Origin: Colletes latitarsis
Taxonomy: Eukaryota > Arthropoda > Insecta > Hymenoptera > Colletidae
Reading direction: 5' to 3'
DNA: 64,000 bases
Assembly: GCF_051014445.1 (NCBI RefSeq)
Contig: NW_027488370.1
Span: 9,238,001 to 9,302,000 of the forward strand
A program made the position numbers and the translations under genes. The number at the start of each line of letters is the position of its first letter. Position 1 is the stretch's first letter. The notes under the pieces were generated by a model. It was not told where the DNA came from. It did no database searches and saw nothing but the letters and a program-made list of their open reading frames with translations. Shown here piece by piece: positions 46,060 to 59,474 of the stretch.

Positions 46060-47120
46060 AATATTTTAGAGGATAACGCATGTTAGGTCTGGGTTAGGTC
46101 TAGGATTTGCCCTCGTGAGGCTCATACTTTCGCATATTTCTCATACTTCATGGCTAGATCCTGGGCTATTTCTGGATTGGATCACGTAGTAATGTGGTAC
46201 CACACTGAAACAGTCGATTAAACCAGGTATCGATCAATATTTTTGAGGATAACGCAAGTTAGGTATGGGATAGGTCTGGGATTTGCCCTCATCAGGCTCA
46301 TACTTTCGCGTTTTTCACATACTTGTTGAACAGATCCTGGGTTTTTTCTGGTTTGGATGACGTAGTAATGTGGGGCCACACTGAAGCAGTCAATTAAACC
46401 TGGTTTCGAACAATATTTTAGAGAATAATTCATGTTAGGTCTAGGTTAGGTCTGGGATTTGCTTTCATCAGGCTCATTCTTTCGCATATTTCTCATACTT
46501 GATGGCTAGATCCTGGGCTTTTTCTGGATTGCATCACGCAGTAATGAAGTACAACACTGAAACAGTCAATTAAACCTGGTTTCCATCAATTTTTTAGAGG
46601 ACAACGCATGTTAGGTCTAGGTTAGGCCTGGGATTTGCCCTCATCAGGGTCATACTTTCACAGTTTTAATATACATGTTGACGTGATCGAGGGTTTTTCC
46701 TGCTTTGGATCACGTAGTAAAGTGGTACCACACTGAAACAGTCCATTAAACCTGGTTTGGATCAATATTTTAGAGGATAACGCAAGTTAGGTCTGGGATA
46801 GGTCTGGGATTTGCCCGCATCAGGCTCATACTTTCGCGTTTTTCACATACTTGTTGAACAGATCCTGGGTTTTTTCCGGTTTGGGCCACGTAGTAGTGTG
46901 GTACCACACTGAAACAGTCGATTAAACCTGGTTTCGATCAATATTTTTGAGGATAACGCATGTTAGGTCTAGGTTAGGCCGGGGATTTTCACTCATCAAA
47001 CACATACTTTCGCATTCTTCAAATACTTGTTGAACGGATCCTGGGTTTTTTTTCTGGTTTGGATCACGTAATAATGTAGTACCACACTGAAACATTCAAT
47101 TAAACCTAGTCTTGATAAAT
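46060..47120. repeat. Segmental duplicate of 37240-38300
   Basis: Partner copy at offset 8818 bp. It differs by isolated substitutions such as CAGGTATCG against CAGGTTTCG. No retroelement is present near it. Confidence 0.8.
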
Positions 47121-49739
47121 ATTTTAGAGGATAACGCAAGTTAGGTCTGGGATAGGTCTGGGATTTGCCCTCATCAGGCTCATACTTTCGCGTTTTTCAC
47201 ATACTTGTTGAACAGATCCTGGGTTTTTTCCGGTTTGGGCCACGTAGTAATGAAGTACAACACTGAAACAGTCAATTAAACCTGGTTTCCATCAATATTT
47301 TAGAGGACAACGCATGTTAGGTCTAGGTTAGGCCTGGGATTTGCCCTCATCTGGGTCATACTTTCGCAGTTTTAATATATATGTTGACGTGATCGAGGGT
47401 TTTTTCTGCTTTGGATCACGTAGTAAAGTGGTACCACACTGAAACAGTCCATAAACCTGGTTTGGATCAATATTTTAGAGGATAACGCTTGTTAGGTCTG
47501 GGATAGGTCTGGGATTTGCCCTCACCAGGCTCATACTTTCGCATTCTTCACATACTTGTTGAACGGATCCTGGGTTTTTTCTGGTTTGGATCACGTAGTA
47601 ATGTGGGACCACACTGAAACAATCAATTAAACCGGGTCATGATAAATATTTTAGAGGATAACGCATGTTAGGTCTGGGTTAGGTATAGGATTTGCCCTCG
47701 TCAGGCTCATACTTTCGCATATTTCTCATACTTCATGGCTAGATCCTGGGCTTTTTCTGGATTGCATCACGCAGTAATGAAGTACAACACTGAAACAGTC
47801 AATTAAACCTGGTTTCCATCAATATTTTGGTGGACAACGCATGTTAGGTCTAGGTTAGGCTTGGGATTTGCCCTCATCAGGTTCGTACCTTCGCAGTTTT
47901 AACATACATGTTGACGTGATCGAGGGTTTTTTCTGCTTTGGATCACGTAGTAAAGTGGTACCACACTGAAACAGTCCATTAAACCTGGTTTGGATCAATA
48001 TTTTAGAGGATAACGCATGTTAGGTCTAGGTTAGCCCTGGGATTTTCACTCATCAGGCTCATACTTTCGCATATTTCTCATACTTCATGGCTAGATCCTC
48101 GGCTGTTTCTGGATTGTGTCACGTAGTAGAGTGGTACCACACTGAAACAGTCCATTAAACCTGGTTTGGATCAATATTTTAGAGGATAACGCATGTTAGG
48201 TCTAGGTTAGGTCTGGGATTTTCACTCATCAGACACATACTTTCGCGTTTTCCACATACTTGTTGAACAGATCCTGGGTTTTTTCCGGTTTGGGTCACGT
48301 AGTAGTGTGGTACCACACTGAAACAGTCGATTAAACCTGGTTTCGATCAATATTTTTGAGGATAACGCATGTTAGGTCTGGGATAGGTCTGGGATTTGCC
48401 CTCATCAGGGTCATACTTTCGCAGTTTTAATATACATGTTGACGTGATCGAGGGTTTTTTCTGCTTTGGATCACGTAGTAAAGTGGTACCACACTGAAAC
48501 AGTCCATTAAACCTGGTTTGGATCAATATTTTAGAGGATAACGCAAGTTAGGTCTGGGATAGGTCTGGGATTTGCCCTCATCAGTCTCATACTTTCGCGT
48601 TTTTCACATACTTGTTGAACAGATCCTGGGTTTTTTTCTGGTTTGGATCACGTAATAATGTGGTGCCACACTGAAATATTCAATTAAACCTGGTCTTGAT
48701 AAATATTTTAGAGGATAACGCATGTTAGGTCTGGGTTAGGTCTAGGATTTGCCCTCATCAGGCTCATGCTTTCGCATATTTCTCATACTTCATGGCTGGA
48801 TCCTGGGCAATTTCTGGATTGGATCACGTAGTAATGTGGTACCACACTGAAACAGTCAACTAAACCTGGTTTTGATCAATATTTTAGAGAACAATTCATG
48901 CTAGGTCTAGGTTAGGTCTGGGATTTGCTCTCATCAGGCTCATTCTTTCTCATATTTCTCATACTTGATGGCTAGATCCTGGGCTTTTTCTGGATTGCAT
49001 CACGTAGTAATGAAGTACAACACTGAAACAGTCAACTAAACCTGGTTTCCATCAATATTTTAGAGGACAACACATGTTAGGTCTAGGTTAGGCCTGGGAT
49101 TTGCCCTCATCAGGGTCGTACTTTCGCAGTTTTAACATACATGTTGACCTGATCGAGGGTTTTTTATGCTTTGGATCACGTAGTAAAGTGGTACCACACT
49201 GAAACAGTCCATTAAACCTGGTTTGGATCAATATTTTGGAGAATAATTCATGTTAGGTCTAGGCAAGGTCTGGGATTTTCACTCATCAGACTCATACTTT
49301 CGCATTCTTCACATACTTGTTGAACGGATCCTGGGTTATTTCTGGTTTGGATCACATAGTAATGTGGTACCACACTGAAAAAGTCGATTAAACCAGGTTC
49401 TGATCAATATTTTTGAGGATAACGCATGTTAGGTCTAGGTTAGGCCTGGGATTTGCCCTCACCAGGCTCATACATTCGCGTTTCTCACATACGTGTTGAA
49501 CAGATCCTGTGTTTTTTCTGGTTTGGATCACATAGTAATGTGGTACCACACTGAAAAAGTCGATTAAACCAGGTTCTGATCAACATTTTTGAGGATAACG
49601 CATGTTAGGTCTGGGTTAGGTCTAGGATTTGCCCTCGTCAGGCTCATACTTTCGCATATTTCTCATACTTCATGGCTAGATCCTGGGCTGTTTCTGGATT
49701 GTATCACGTATTAATGTGGTACCACGCTGAAACAGTCAA

Positions 49740-52700
49740 TTAAACCTGGTTTCGATCAATATTTCAGAGGATAACGCATGTTAGGTCTGGGATAGGTCTG
49801 GGATTTGCCCTCATCAGACTCATACTTTCGCACACTTCACATACTCGGTGAACAGATCCTGGGTTATTTTCTGGTTTGGATCACATAGTAATGTGGTACC
49901 ACACTGAAAAAGTCGATTAAACCAGGTTCTGATCAATATCTTTGAGGATAACGCATGTTAGGTCTAGGTTAGGCCTGGGATTTGCCCTCACCAGGCTCAT
50001 ACTTTCGCGTTTCTCACATACGTGTTGAACAGATCCTGTGTTTTTTCTGGATTGGTTCACGTAGTAATGTGGTACCACACTGGAACATTCAATTAAACCT
50101 GGTCTTGATAAATATTTTAGAGGATAACGCATGTTAGGTTTGGGTTAGGTCTAGGATTTGCCCTCACCAGGCTCATACTTTCGCATATTTCTCATACTTC
50201 ATGGCTAGATCCTGTGCTGTTTCTGGATTGTATCACGTAGTAATGAGGTACCACGCTGAAACAGTCAATTAAACCTGGTTTCGTTCAATATTTTAGAGGA
50301 TAACGCAAGTTAGGTCTGGGATAGGTCTGGGATTTGCCCTCATCAGGCTCATACTTTCGCGTTTTTCACATACGTGTTGAACAGATCCTGGGTTTTTTCC
50401 GGTGTGGGTCACGCAGTAGTGTGGTACCACACTGGAACATTCAATTAAACCTGGTCTTGATAAATATTTTAGAGGATAACGGATGTTAGGTTTGGGTTAG
50501 GTCTAGGATTTGCCCTCACCAGGCTCATACTTTCGCATTCTTCACATACTTGTTGAACGGATCCTGGGTTTTTTCTGGTTTGGGTCACGTAGTAATGTGG
50601 GACCACACTGAAACAATCAATTAAACCTGGTCATGATAAATATTTTAGAGGATAACGCATGTTAGGTCTGGGTTAGGTCTAGGATTTGCTCTCGTCAGGC
50701 TCATACTTTCGCATATTTCTCATACTTCATAGCTAGATCCTGGGCTGTTTCTGGATTGTATCACGTATTAATGTGGTACCACGCTGAAACAGTCAATTAA
50801 ACCTGGTTTCGATCAATATTTTGGAGGATAACGCAAGTTAGGTCTGGGATAGGTCTGGGATTCGCCCTCAGCAGGCTCATACTTTCGCTTTTTCACATAC
50901 TTGTTGAACAGATCCTAGGTTTTTTCTGGCTTGGATCACGTAGTAGAGTGGTACCACACTGAAACAGTCCATTAAACCTGGTTTGGATCAATATTTTAGA
51001 GGATAACGCATGTTAGGTCTAGGTCAGGTCTGGGATTTTCACTCATCAGACACATACTTCCGCATTCTTCACATACTTGCTGAACGGATCCTGGGTTTTT
51101 TCTGGTTTGGACCACGTAGTAATGTGGGACCACACTGAAACAATCAATTAAACCTGGTCTTGATAAATATTTCAGAGGATAACGCATGTTAGGTCTGGGA
51201 TAGGTCTGGGATTTGCCCTCATCAGACTCATACTTTCGCACACTTCACATACTCGTTGAACAGATCCTGGGTTATTTTCTGGTTTGGATCACATAGTAAT
51301 GTGGTACCACACTGAATCAGTCGATTAAACCAGGTTTCGATCAATATTTTTGAGGATAACGCATGTTAGGTCTAGGTTAGGCCTGGGATTTGCCCTCACC
51401 AGGCTCATACATTCGCGTTTCTCACATACGTGTTGAACAGATCCTGTGTTTTTTCTGGTTTGGATCACATAGTAATGTGGTACCACACTGGAACATTCAA
51501 TTAAACCTGGTTTCGATCAATATTTCAGAGGATAACGCATGTTAGGTCTGGGATAGGTCTGGGATTTGCCCTCATCAGACTCATACTTTCGCACACTTCA
51601 CATACTCGGTGAACAGATCCTGGGTTATTTTCTGGTTTGGATCACATAGTAATGTGGTACCACACTGAAAAAGTCGATTAAACCAGGTTCTGATCAATAT
51701 CTTTGAGGATAACGCATGTTAGGTCTAGGTTAGGCCTGGGATTTGCCCTCACCAGGCTCATACTTTCGCGTTTCTCACATACGTGTTGAACAGATCCTGT
51801 GTTTTTTCTGGATTGGTTCACGTAGTAATGTGGTACCACACTGGAACATTCAATTAAACCTGGTCTTGATAAATATTTTAGAGGATAACGCATGTTAGGT
51901 TTGGGTTAGGTCTAGGATTTGCCCTCACCAGGCTCATACTTTCGCATATTTCTCATACTTCATGGCTAGATCCTGTGCTGTTTCTGGATTGTATCACGTA
52001 GTAATGAGGTACCACGCTGAAACAGTCAATTAAACCTGGTTTCGTTCAATATTTTAGAGGATAACGCAAGTTAGGTCTGGGATAGGTCTGGGATTTGCCC
52101 TCATCAGGCTCATACTTTCGCGTTTTTCACATACGTGTTGAACAGATCCTGGGTTTTTTCCGGTGTGGGTCACGCAGTAGTGTGGTACCACACTGGAACA
52201 TTCAATTAAACCTGGTCTTGATAAATATTTTAGAGGATAACGGATGTTAGGTTTGGGTTAGGTCTAGGATTTGCCCTCACCAGGCTCATACTTTCGCATT
52301 CTTCACATACTTGTTGAACGGATCCTGGGTTTTTTCTGGTTTGGGTCACGTAGTAATGTGGGACCACACTGAAACAATCAATTAAACCTGGTCATGATAA
52401 ATATTTTAGAGGATAACGCATGTTAGGTCTGGGTTAGGTCTAGGATTTGCTCTCGTCAGGCTCATACTTTCGCATATTTCTCATACTTCATAGCTAGATC
52501 CTGGGCTGTTTCTGGATTGTATCACGTATTAATGTGGTACCACGCTGAAACAGTCAATTAAACCTGGTTTCGATCAATATTTTGGAGGATAACGCAAGTT
52601 AGGTCTGGGATAGGTCTGGGATTCGCCCTCAGCAGGCTCATACTTTCGCTTTTTCACATACTTGTTGAACAGATCCTAGGTTTTTTCTGGCTTGGATCAC

Positions 52701-53137
52701 GTAGTAGAGTGGTACCACACTGAAACAGTCCATTAAACCTGGTTTGGATCAATATTTTAGAGGATAACGCATGTTAGGTCTAGGTCAGGTCTGGGATTTT
52801 CACTCATCAGACACATACTTCCGCATTCTTCACATACTTGCTGAACGGATCCTGGGTTTTTTCTGGTTTGGACCACGTAGTAATGTGGGACCACACTGAA
52901 ACAATCAATTAAACCTGGTCTTGATAAATATTTCAGAGGATAACGCATGTTAGGTCTGGGATAGGTCTGGGATTTGCCCTCATCAGACTCATACTTTCGC
53001 ACACTTCACATACTCGTTGAACAGATCCTGGGTTATTTTCTGGTTTGGATCACATAGTAATGTGGTACCACACTGAATCAGTCGATTAAACCAGGTTTCG
53101 ATCAATATTTTTGAGGATAACGCATGTTAGGTCTAGG
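49740..53137. repeat. Ten-monomer higher-order repeat, 1761 bp, about 1.9 copies
   Basis: Copy 1 (49740-51500) and copy 2 (51501-53137) align at 1761 bp with almost no differences. Shared rare words include ACTCGGTGAACAG, GATAACGGATG and TTCATAGCTAG. Copy 2 departs near 53137, where it joins the monomers of the empty insertion site. Part of the unit also resembles 34450-35330. Confidence 0.88.
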
Positions 53138-53240
53138 ATAGGTCGGGGTTTTTCACTCATCAGACTCATACTTTCGCATTCTTCACATACTTGTTGAACG
53201 GAACCTGGGTTTTTACTGGTTTGGATCACGTAGTAATGGT
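53110..53240. repeat. Paralogous empty copy of the retroelement insertion site
   Basis: The sequence around 53126-53220 matches the left flank up to 38899 (offset 14275) and the right flank from 44900 (offset 8275), with an uninterrupted CTCATACTTTCGCATTC at the join. The two offsets differ by exactly 6000. Flanks share the rare GATAGGTCGGGG and GAACCTGGGTTTTTACTGG, so this is the closest relative of the pre-insertion site in the window. Confidence 0.9.
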
Positions 53241-56200
53241 ACCACACTGAAACATTCAATTAAACCTGGTCTTGATAAATATTTTAGAGGATAACGCATG
53301 TTAGGTCTGGGTTAGGTCTAGGATTTGCCCTCATCAGGCTCATACTTTCGCATATTTCTCATACTTCATGGCTAGATCCTGGGCTGTTTCTGGATTGTAT
53401 CACGTAGTAATGTGGTACCACGCTGAAACAGTCAATTAAACCTGGTTTCGTTCAATATTTTAGAGGATAACGCAAGTTAGGTCTGGGATAGGTCTGGGAT
53501 TTGCCCTCATCAGGCTCATACTTTCGCGTTTTTCACATACATGTTGAACAGATCCTGGGTTTTTTCCGGTTTCGGTCACGTAGTAGTGTGGTACCACACT
53601 GAAACAGTCCATTAAACCTGGTTTGGATCAATATTTTAGAGGATAACGCATGTTAGGTCTAGGTTAGGTCTGGGATTTGCCCTCAACAGGCTCATACTTT
53701 CGCACACTTCACATACTCGTTGAACAGATCCTGCGTTATTTTGTGGTTTGGAACACATAATAATGCGGTACCACACTGAATCAGTCGATTAAACCAGGTT
53801 TCGATCAATATTCTTGAGGATAACGCATGTTAGGTCTAGGATAGGCCTGGGATTTTCACTCATCAGACTCATACTTTCGCATTCTTCACATACTTGTTGA
53901 ACGGATCCTGGGTTTTTTCTGGTTTGGATCACGTAGTAATGTGGGACCACACTGAAACAGTCAATTAAACCTGGTTTCGATCAATATTTTAGAGAATAAT
54001 TCATGTTAGGTCTAGGTTAGGTCTGCGATTTGCTCCCATCAGGCTCATTCTTTCGCACACTTCACATACTCGTTGAACGGATCCTGTGTTTTCTCTGGTT
54101 TGGAACACATATTAATGCGGTACCACACTGAATCAGTCGATTAAACCAGGTTTCGATCAATATTTTTGAGGATAACGCATGTTAGGTCTAGGATAGGCCT
54201 GGGATTTTCACACATCAGACTCATACTTTCGCATTCTTCACATACTTGTTGAACGAATCCTGGGTTTTTTCTGGTTTGGATCACGTAGTAATATGGTACC
54301 ACACTGAAACAGTCGATTAAACCTGGTTTCGATTAATATTTTTGAGGATATCGCATGTTAGGTCTGGGACAGGTCTGGGATTTGCCCTCATCAGGCTCAT
54401 ACTTTCGCAGTTTTAACATGCATGTTGACCTGATCGAGGGTTTTTTCTGGTTTGGGTCACGTAGTAATGTGATACCACACTGAAACAGTGGGTTAAACCA
54501 GGTTTCGATCAATATTTTGGAGGATAACGCATGTTAGGTCTAGGTCAGGCCTGGGATTTTCACTCATCAGACTCATATTTTCGCATTCTTCACATACTTG
54601 TTGAACGGATCCTGGGTTTTTTCTGGTTTGGATCACGTAGTAATGTGGTACCACACTGAAACAGTCGATTAAACCTGGTTTCGATCAATATTTTAGAGGA
54701 TAACGCAAGTTAAGTCTGGGATTGGTCTGGGATTTGACCTCATCAGACACATACTTTCGCACACTTCACATACTCGTTGAACAGATCCTGGGTTATTTTC
54801 TGGTTTGGATCACATAGTAATGTGGGACCACACTGGAACAGTCAATTAAACCATGTTTCGATCAATATTTTAGAGGATAACGCATGTTAGGTCTAGGTTT
54901 GGCCGGGGATTTTCACTCATCAGGCTCATACTTTCGCATATTTCTCATACTTCATGCCTAGATCCTGGGCTGTTTCTGGATTGTATCACATAGTAATGTG
55001 GTACCACGCTGAAACAGTCGATTAAACCTGGTTTCGATCAATATTTTAGAGGATAACGCAAGTTAAGTCTGGGATAGGTCTGGGATTTGACCTCATCAGA
55101 CTCATACTTTCGCAGTTTTTCACATACTTGTTGAACAGATCCTGGGTTTTTTCTGGTTTGGATCACGTAGTAGTGTGGTACCACACTGAAACAGTCCATT
55201 AAACCTGGTTGCGATCAATATTTTAGAGGATAACGCATGTTAGGTCTGGGTTAGGTCTAGGATTTGCCCTCATCAGGCTCATACTTTCGCATATTTCTCA
55301 TACTTCATGGCTAGATCCTGGGCTATTTCTGGATTGCATCACGTAGTAATGTGGTACCACACTGAAACAGTCAATTAAACCTGGTTTTGATAAATATTTT
55401 AGAGAATAATTCATGTTAGGTCTAGGTTAGGCCCGGGATTTGCCCTCATCAGGGGCATCCTTTCGCAGTTTTAACATACATGTTGACCTGATCGAGGGTT
55501 TTTTCTGCTTTGGATCACGTAGCAAAGTGGTACCACACAGAAACAGTCCATTAAACCTGGTTTGGATCAATATCTTAGAAGATAACGCAAGTTAGGTCTG
55601 GCATAGGTCTGGAATTCGCCCTCATCAGACTCATACTTTCGCGTTTTTCACATACTTGTTGACCTGACCGAGGGTTTTTTCTGCTTTGGATCACGTAGTA
55701 AAGTGGAACCACACTGAAACAGTCCATTAAACCTGGTTTGGATCAATATTTTAGAGGATAACGCATGTTAGGTCTAGGTTAGCCCTGGGATTATCACTCA
55801 TCAGACTCATACTTTCGCATTCTTCACATACTTGTTGAACGGATCCTGGGTTTTTTCTGGTTTGGATCACATAGTAATGTGGTACCACACTGAAACAGTC
55901 GATTAAACCAGGTTTCGATCAATATTTTTGAGGATAACGCATGTTAGGTCTAGGTTAGGCCTGGGATTTTCACTCATCAGACTCATACTTTCGCATTCTT
56001 CACATACTTGTTGAACGGATCCTGGGCTTTTTCTAAATTGGATCACGTAGTAATGTGGGACCACACTGAAACAATCAATTAAACCTGGTCTTGATAAATA
56101 TTTTAGAGGATAGCGCATGTTAGGTCTGGGATATGTCTGGGATTTGCCCTCATCAGGCTCATACTTTCTCGTTTTTCACATACCTGTTGAACGGATCCTG

Positions 56201-56474
56201 GGTTTTCTCTGGTTTGGATCACATAGTAATGTGGTACCACACTGAAACGGTCAATTAAACCTGGTTTCGATCAATATTTTAGAGGATAACGCAAGTTAGG
56301 TCTAGGTTAGGCCTGGGATTTTCACTCATCAGACTCATACTTTCGCATTCTTCACATACTTGTTGAACGGATCCTGGGTTTTTACTGGTTTGGATCACGT
56401 AGTAATGTGGTACCACACTGAAACATTCAATTAAACCTGGTCTTGATAAATATTTTAGAGGATAACGCATGTTA

Positions 56475-57400
56475 GGTCTGGGTAAGGTCTGGGATTTGCT
56501 CTCATCAGGCTCATTCTTTCGCAGATTTCTCATACTTCATGGCTAGATCCTGGACTGTTTCTGGATTGTATCACGTAGTAATGTGGTACCACGCTGAAAC
56601 AGTCGATTAAACCTGGTTTCGATCACTATTTTAGAGGATAACGCAAGTTAAGTCTGGGATAGGTCTGGGATTTGACCTCATCAGACTCATACTTTCGCAC
56701 ACTTCACATACTCGTTGAACAGATCCTGGGTTATTTTCTGGTTTGGATCACATAGTAATGTGGTACCACACTGAAGCAGTCGATTAAACCAGGTTTCGAT
56801 CAATATTTTAGAGGATAACGCAAGTTAGGTCTGGGATAGGTCTGGGATTTGACCTCATCAGACTCATACTTTCGCATTCTTCACATACTTGTTGAACGGA
56901 TCCTGGGTTTTTTCTGGTTTGGATCACGTAGTAATGTGGGACCACACAGAAACAGTCAATTAAACCTGGTTTCGATCAATATTTTAGAGAATAATTCATG
57001 TTAGGTCTAGGTTAGGTCTGGGATTTACTCTCATCAGGCTCATTCTTTCGCATATTACTGATACTTGATGGCTAGATCCTGGGCTTTTTCTGGATTGGAT
57101 CACGTAGTAATGTGGGACCACACTGAAACAATCAATTAAACCTGGTCTTGATAAATATTTTAGAGGATAACGCATGTTAGGTTTGGGTTAGGTCTAGGAT
57201 TTGCCCTCATCGGGCTCATACTTTCGCATATTTCTCATACTTCATGGCTAGATCCTGGGCTGTTTCTGGATTGTATCACGTAGTAATGTGGGACCACACT
57301 GAAACAATCAATTAAACCTGGTCTTGATAAATATTTTAGAGGATAGTGCATGTTAGGTCTGGGATAGGTCTGGGATTTGCCCTCATCAGACTCATACTTT
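56475..57400. repeat. Segmental copy of 60176-61101
   Basis: About 0.93 kb matches at an offset of 3700 bp, with shared variants GCAGATTTCTCATAC, TCCTGGACTG and CATATTACTGATAC. It holds one copy of the 705-bp four-monomer unit that is tandem at 59475-60880. Confidence 0.75.
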
Positions 57401-58775
57401 CGCGTTTTTCACGTACTTGTTGAACTGATCCTGGGTTTTTTCTGGTTTCGATCACGTAGTAATGTGGTACCACACTGAAACAGTCGATTAAACCTGGTTT
57501 CGATCCATATTTTAGAGGATAACGCAAGTTAGGTCTGGGATAGGTCTGGGATTTGACCTCATCAGACTCATACTTTCGCACACTTCACATACTCCTTGAA
57601 CAGATCCTGGGTTATTTTCTGGATTGGATCACGTAGTAATGTGGTACCATCACTGAAACAGTCAATTAAACCAGGTTTCGATCAATATTTTAGAGGATAA
57701 CGCATGTTAGGTCTAGGTTAGGTCTGGGATTTTCACTCATCAGACTCATTCTTTCGCATTCTTCACATACTTGTCGAACGGATCCTGGTTTTTTTCTGGT
57801 TTGGATCACGTAGTAATGTGGTACCACACTGAAACAGTCGATTAAACCTGGTTTCGATCAATATTTTAGAGAATAATTCATGTTAGGTCTAGGTTAGGTC
57901 TGGGATTTGCTCTCATCAGGCTCATTCTTTCGCATATTTCTCATACTTCATGGCTAGATCCTGGGCTTTTTCTGGATTGTATCACGTAGTAATGTGGTAC
58001 CACACTGAAACATTCAATTAAACCTGGTCTTGATAAATATTTTAGAGGATAACGCATGTTAGGTTAGGGTTAGGTCTAGGATTTGCTCTCATCAGGCTCA
58101 TTCTTTCGCAGATTTCTCATACTTCATGGCTAGATCCTGGACTGTTTCTGGATTGTATCACGTAGTAATGTGGTACCACGCTGAAACAGTCGATTAAACC
58201 TGGTTTCGATCACTATTTTAGAGGATAACGCAAGTTAAGTCTGAGATAGGTCTGGGATTTGACCTCATCAGACTCATACTTTCGCGTTTTTCACATACTT
58301 GTTGAACAGATCCAGGGTTTTTTCTGGTTTGGATCACGTAGGAGTGTGGTACCACACTGAAACAGTCCATTAAACCTGGTTGCCATCAATATCTTAGAGG
58401 ATAACACATGCTAGGTCTGGATTAGGTCTAGGATTTGCCCTCATCAGGCTCATTCTTTCGCATATTTCTCAAACTTGATGGCTAGATCCTGGGCTTTTTC
58501 AGGATTGTATCACGTAGTAATGTGGTACCACACTGAAACATTCAATTAAACCTGGTCTTGATAAATATTTCAGAGGATAACGCATGTTAGGTTTGGGTTA
58601 GGTCTAGGATTTGCCCTCATCAGACTCATACTTTCGTATTCTTCACATACTTGTTGAACGGATCCTGGGTTTTTTCTGGTTTGGATCACGTAGTAATGTG
58701 GGACTACACTGAAACAATCAATTAAACCTGGTCTTGATAAATATTTTAGAGGATAACGCATGTTAGGTCTGGGTT
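57390..58775. repeat. Segmental copy of 61619-63004
   Basis: About 1.39 kb matches at offset 4229 bp (24 monomers). Shared marks include CACGTACTTGTTGAACTG, the odd TACCATCACTG, and the telomere-like TTAGGTTAGGGTTAGG at 58059-58074. Beyond 58775 the pairing shifts: 58588-59066 matches 63521-64000 at offset 4933. Confidence 0.78.
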
Positions 58776-59474
58776 AGGTCTAGGATGTGCCCTCGTCAGG
58801 CTCATACTTTCGCATATTTCTCATACTTCATGGCTAGATCCTGGGCTATTTCTGGATTGGATCACGTAGTAATGTGGTACCACACTGAAAGTGTCAATTA
58901 AACCTGGTTTCGCTCAATATTTTAGAGGTTAACGCAAGTTAGGTCTGGGATAGGTCTGGGATTTGCCCTCATCAGGCTCAGACATTCGCGTTTTTCACAT
59001 ACTTGCTGAACAGATCCTTGGTTTTTTCAGGTTTGGGTCACGTAGTAGTGTGATGCCACACTGAAACAGTCGATTAAACCTGGTTTCGATCAATATTTTT
59101 GAGGATAACGCATGTTAGGTCTGGGTTAGGCCGGGGAATTTCACTCATCAGACACATACTTTCGCATTCTTCACATACTTGTTGAACGGATCCTGGGTTT
59201 TTACTGGTTTGGATCACGTAGTAATGTGGTACCACACTGAAACATTCAATTAAACCTGGTCTTGATAAATATTTTAGAGGATAACGCATGTTAGGTCTGG
59301 GTTAGGCCGGGGAATTTCTCTCATCAGACACATACTTTCGCATTCTTCACATACTTGTTGAACGGATCCTGGGTTTTTACTGGTTTAGATCACGTAGTAA
59401 TGTGGTACCACACTGAAACATTCAATTAAACCTGGTCTTGATAAATATTTTAGAGGATAACGCATGTTAGGTCT

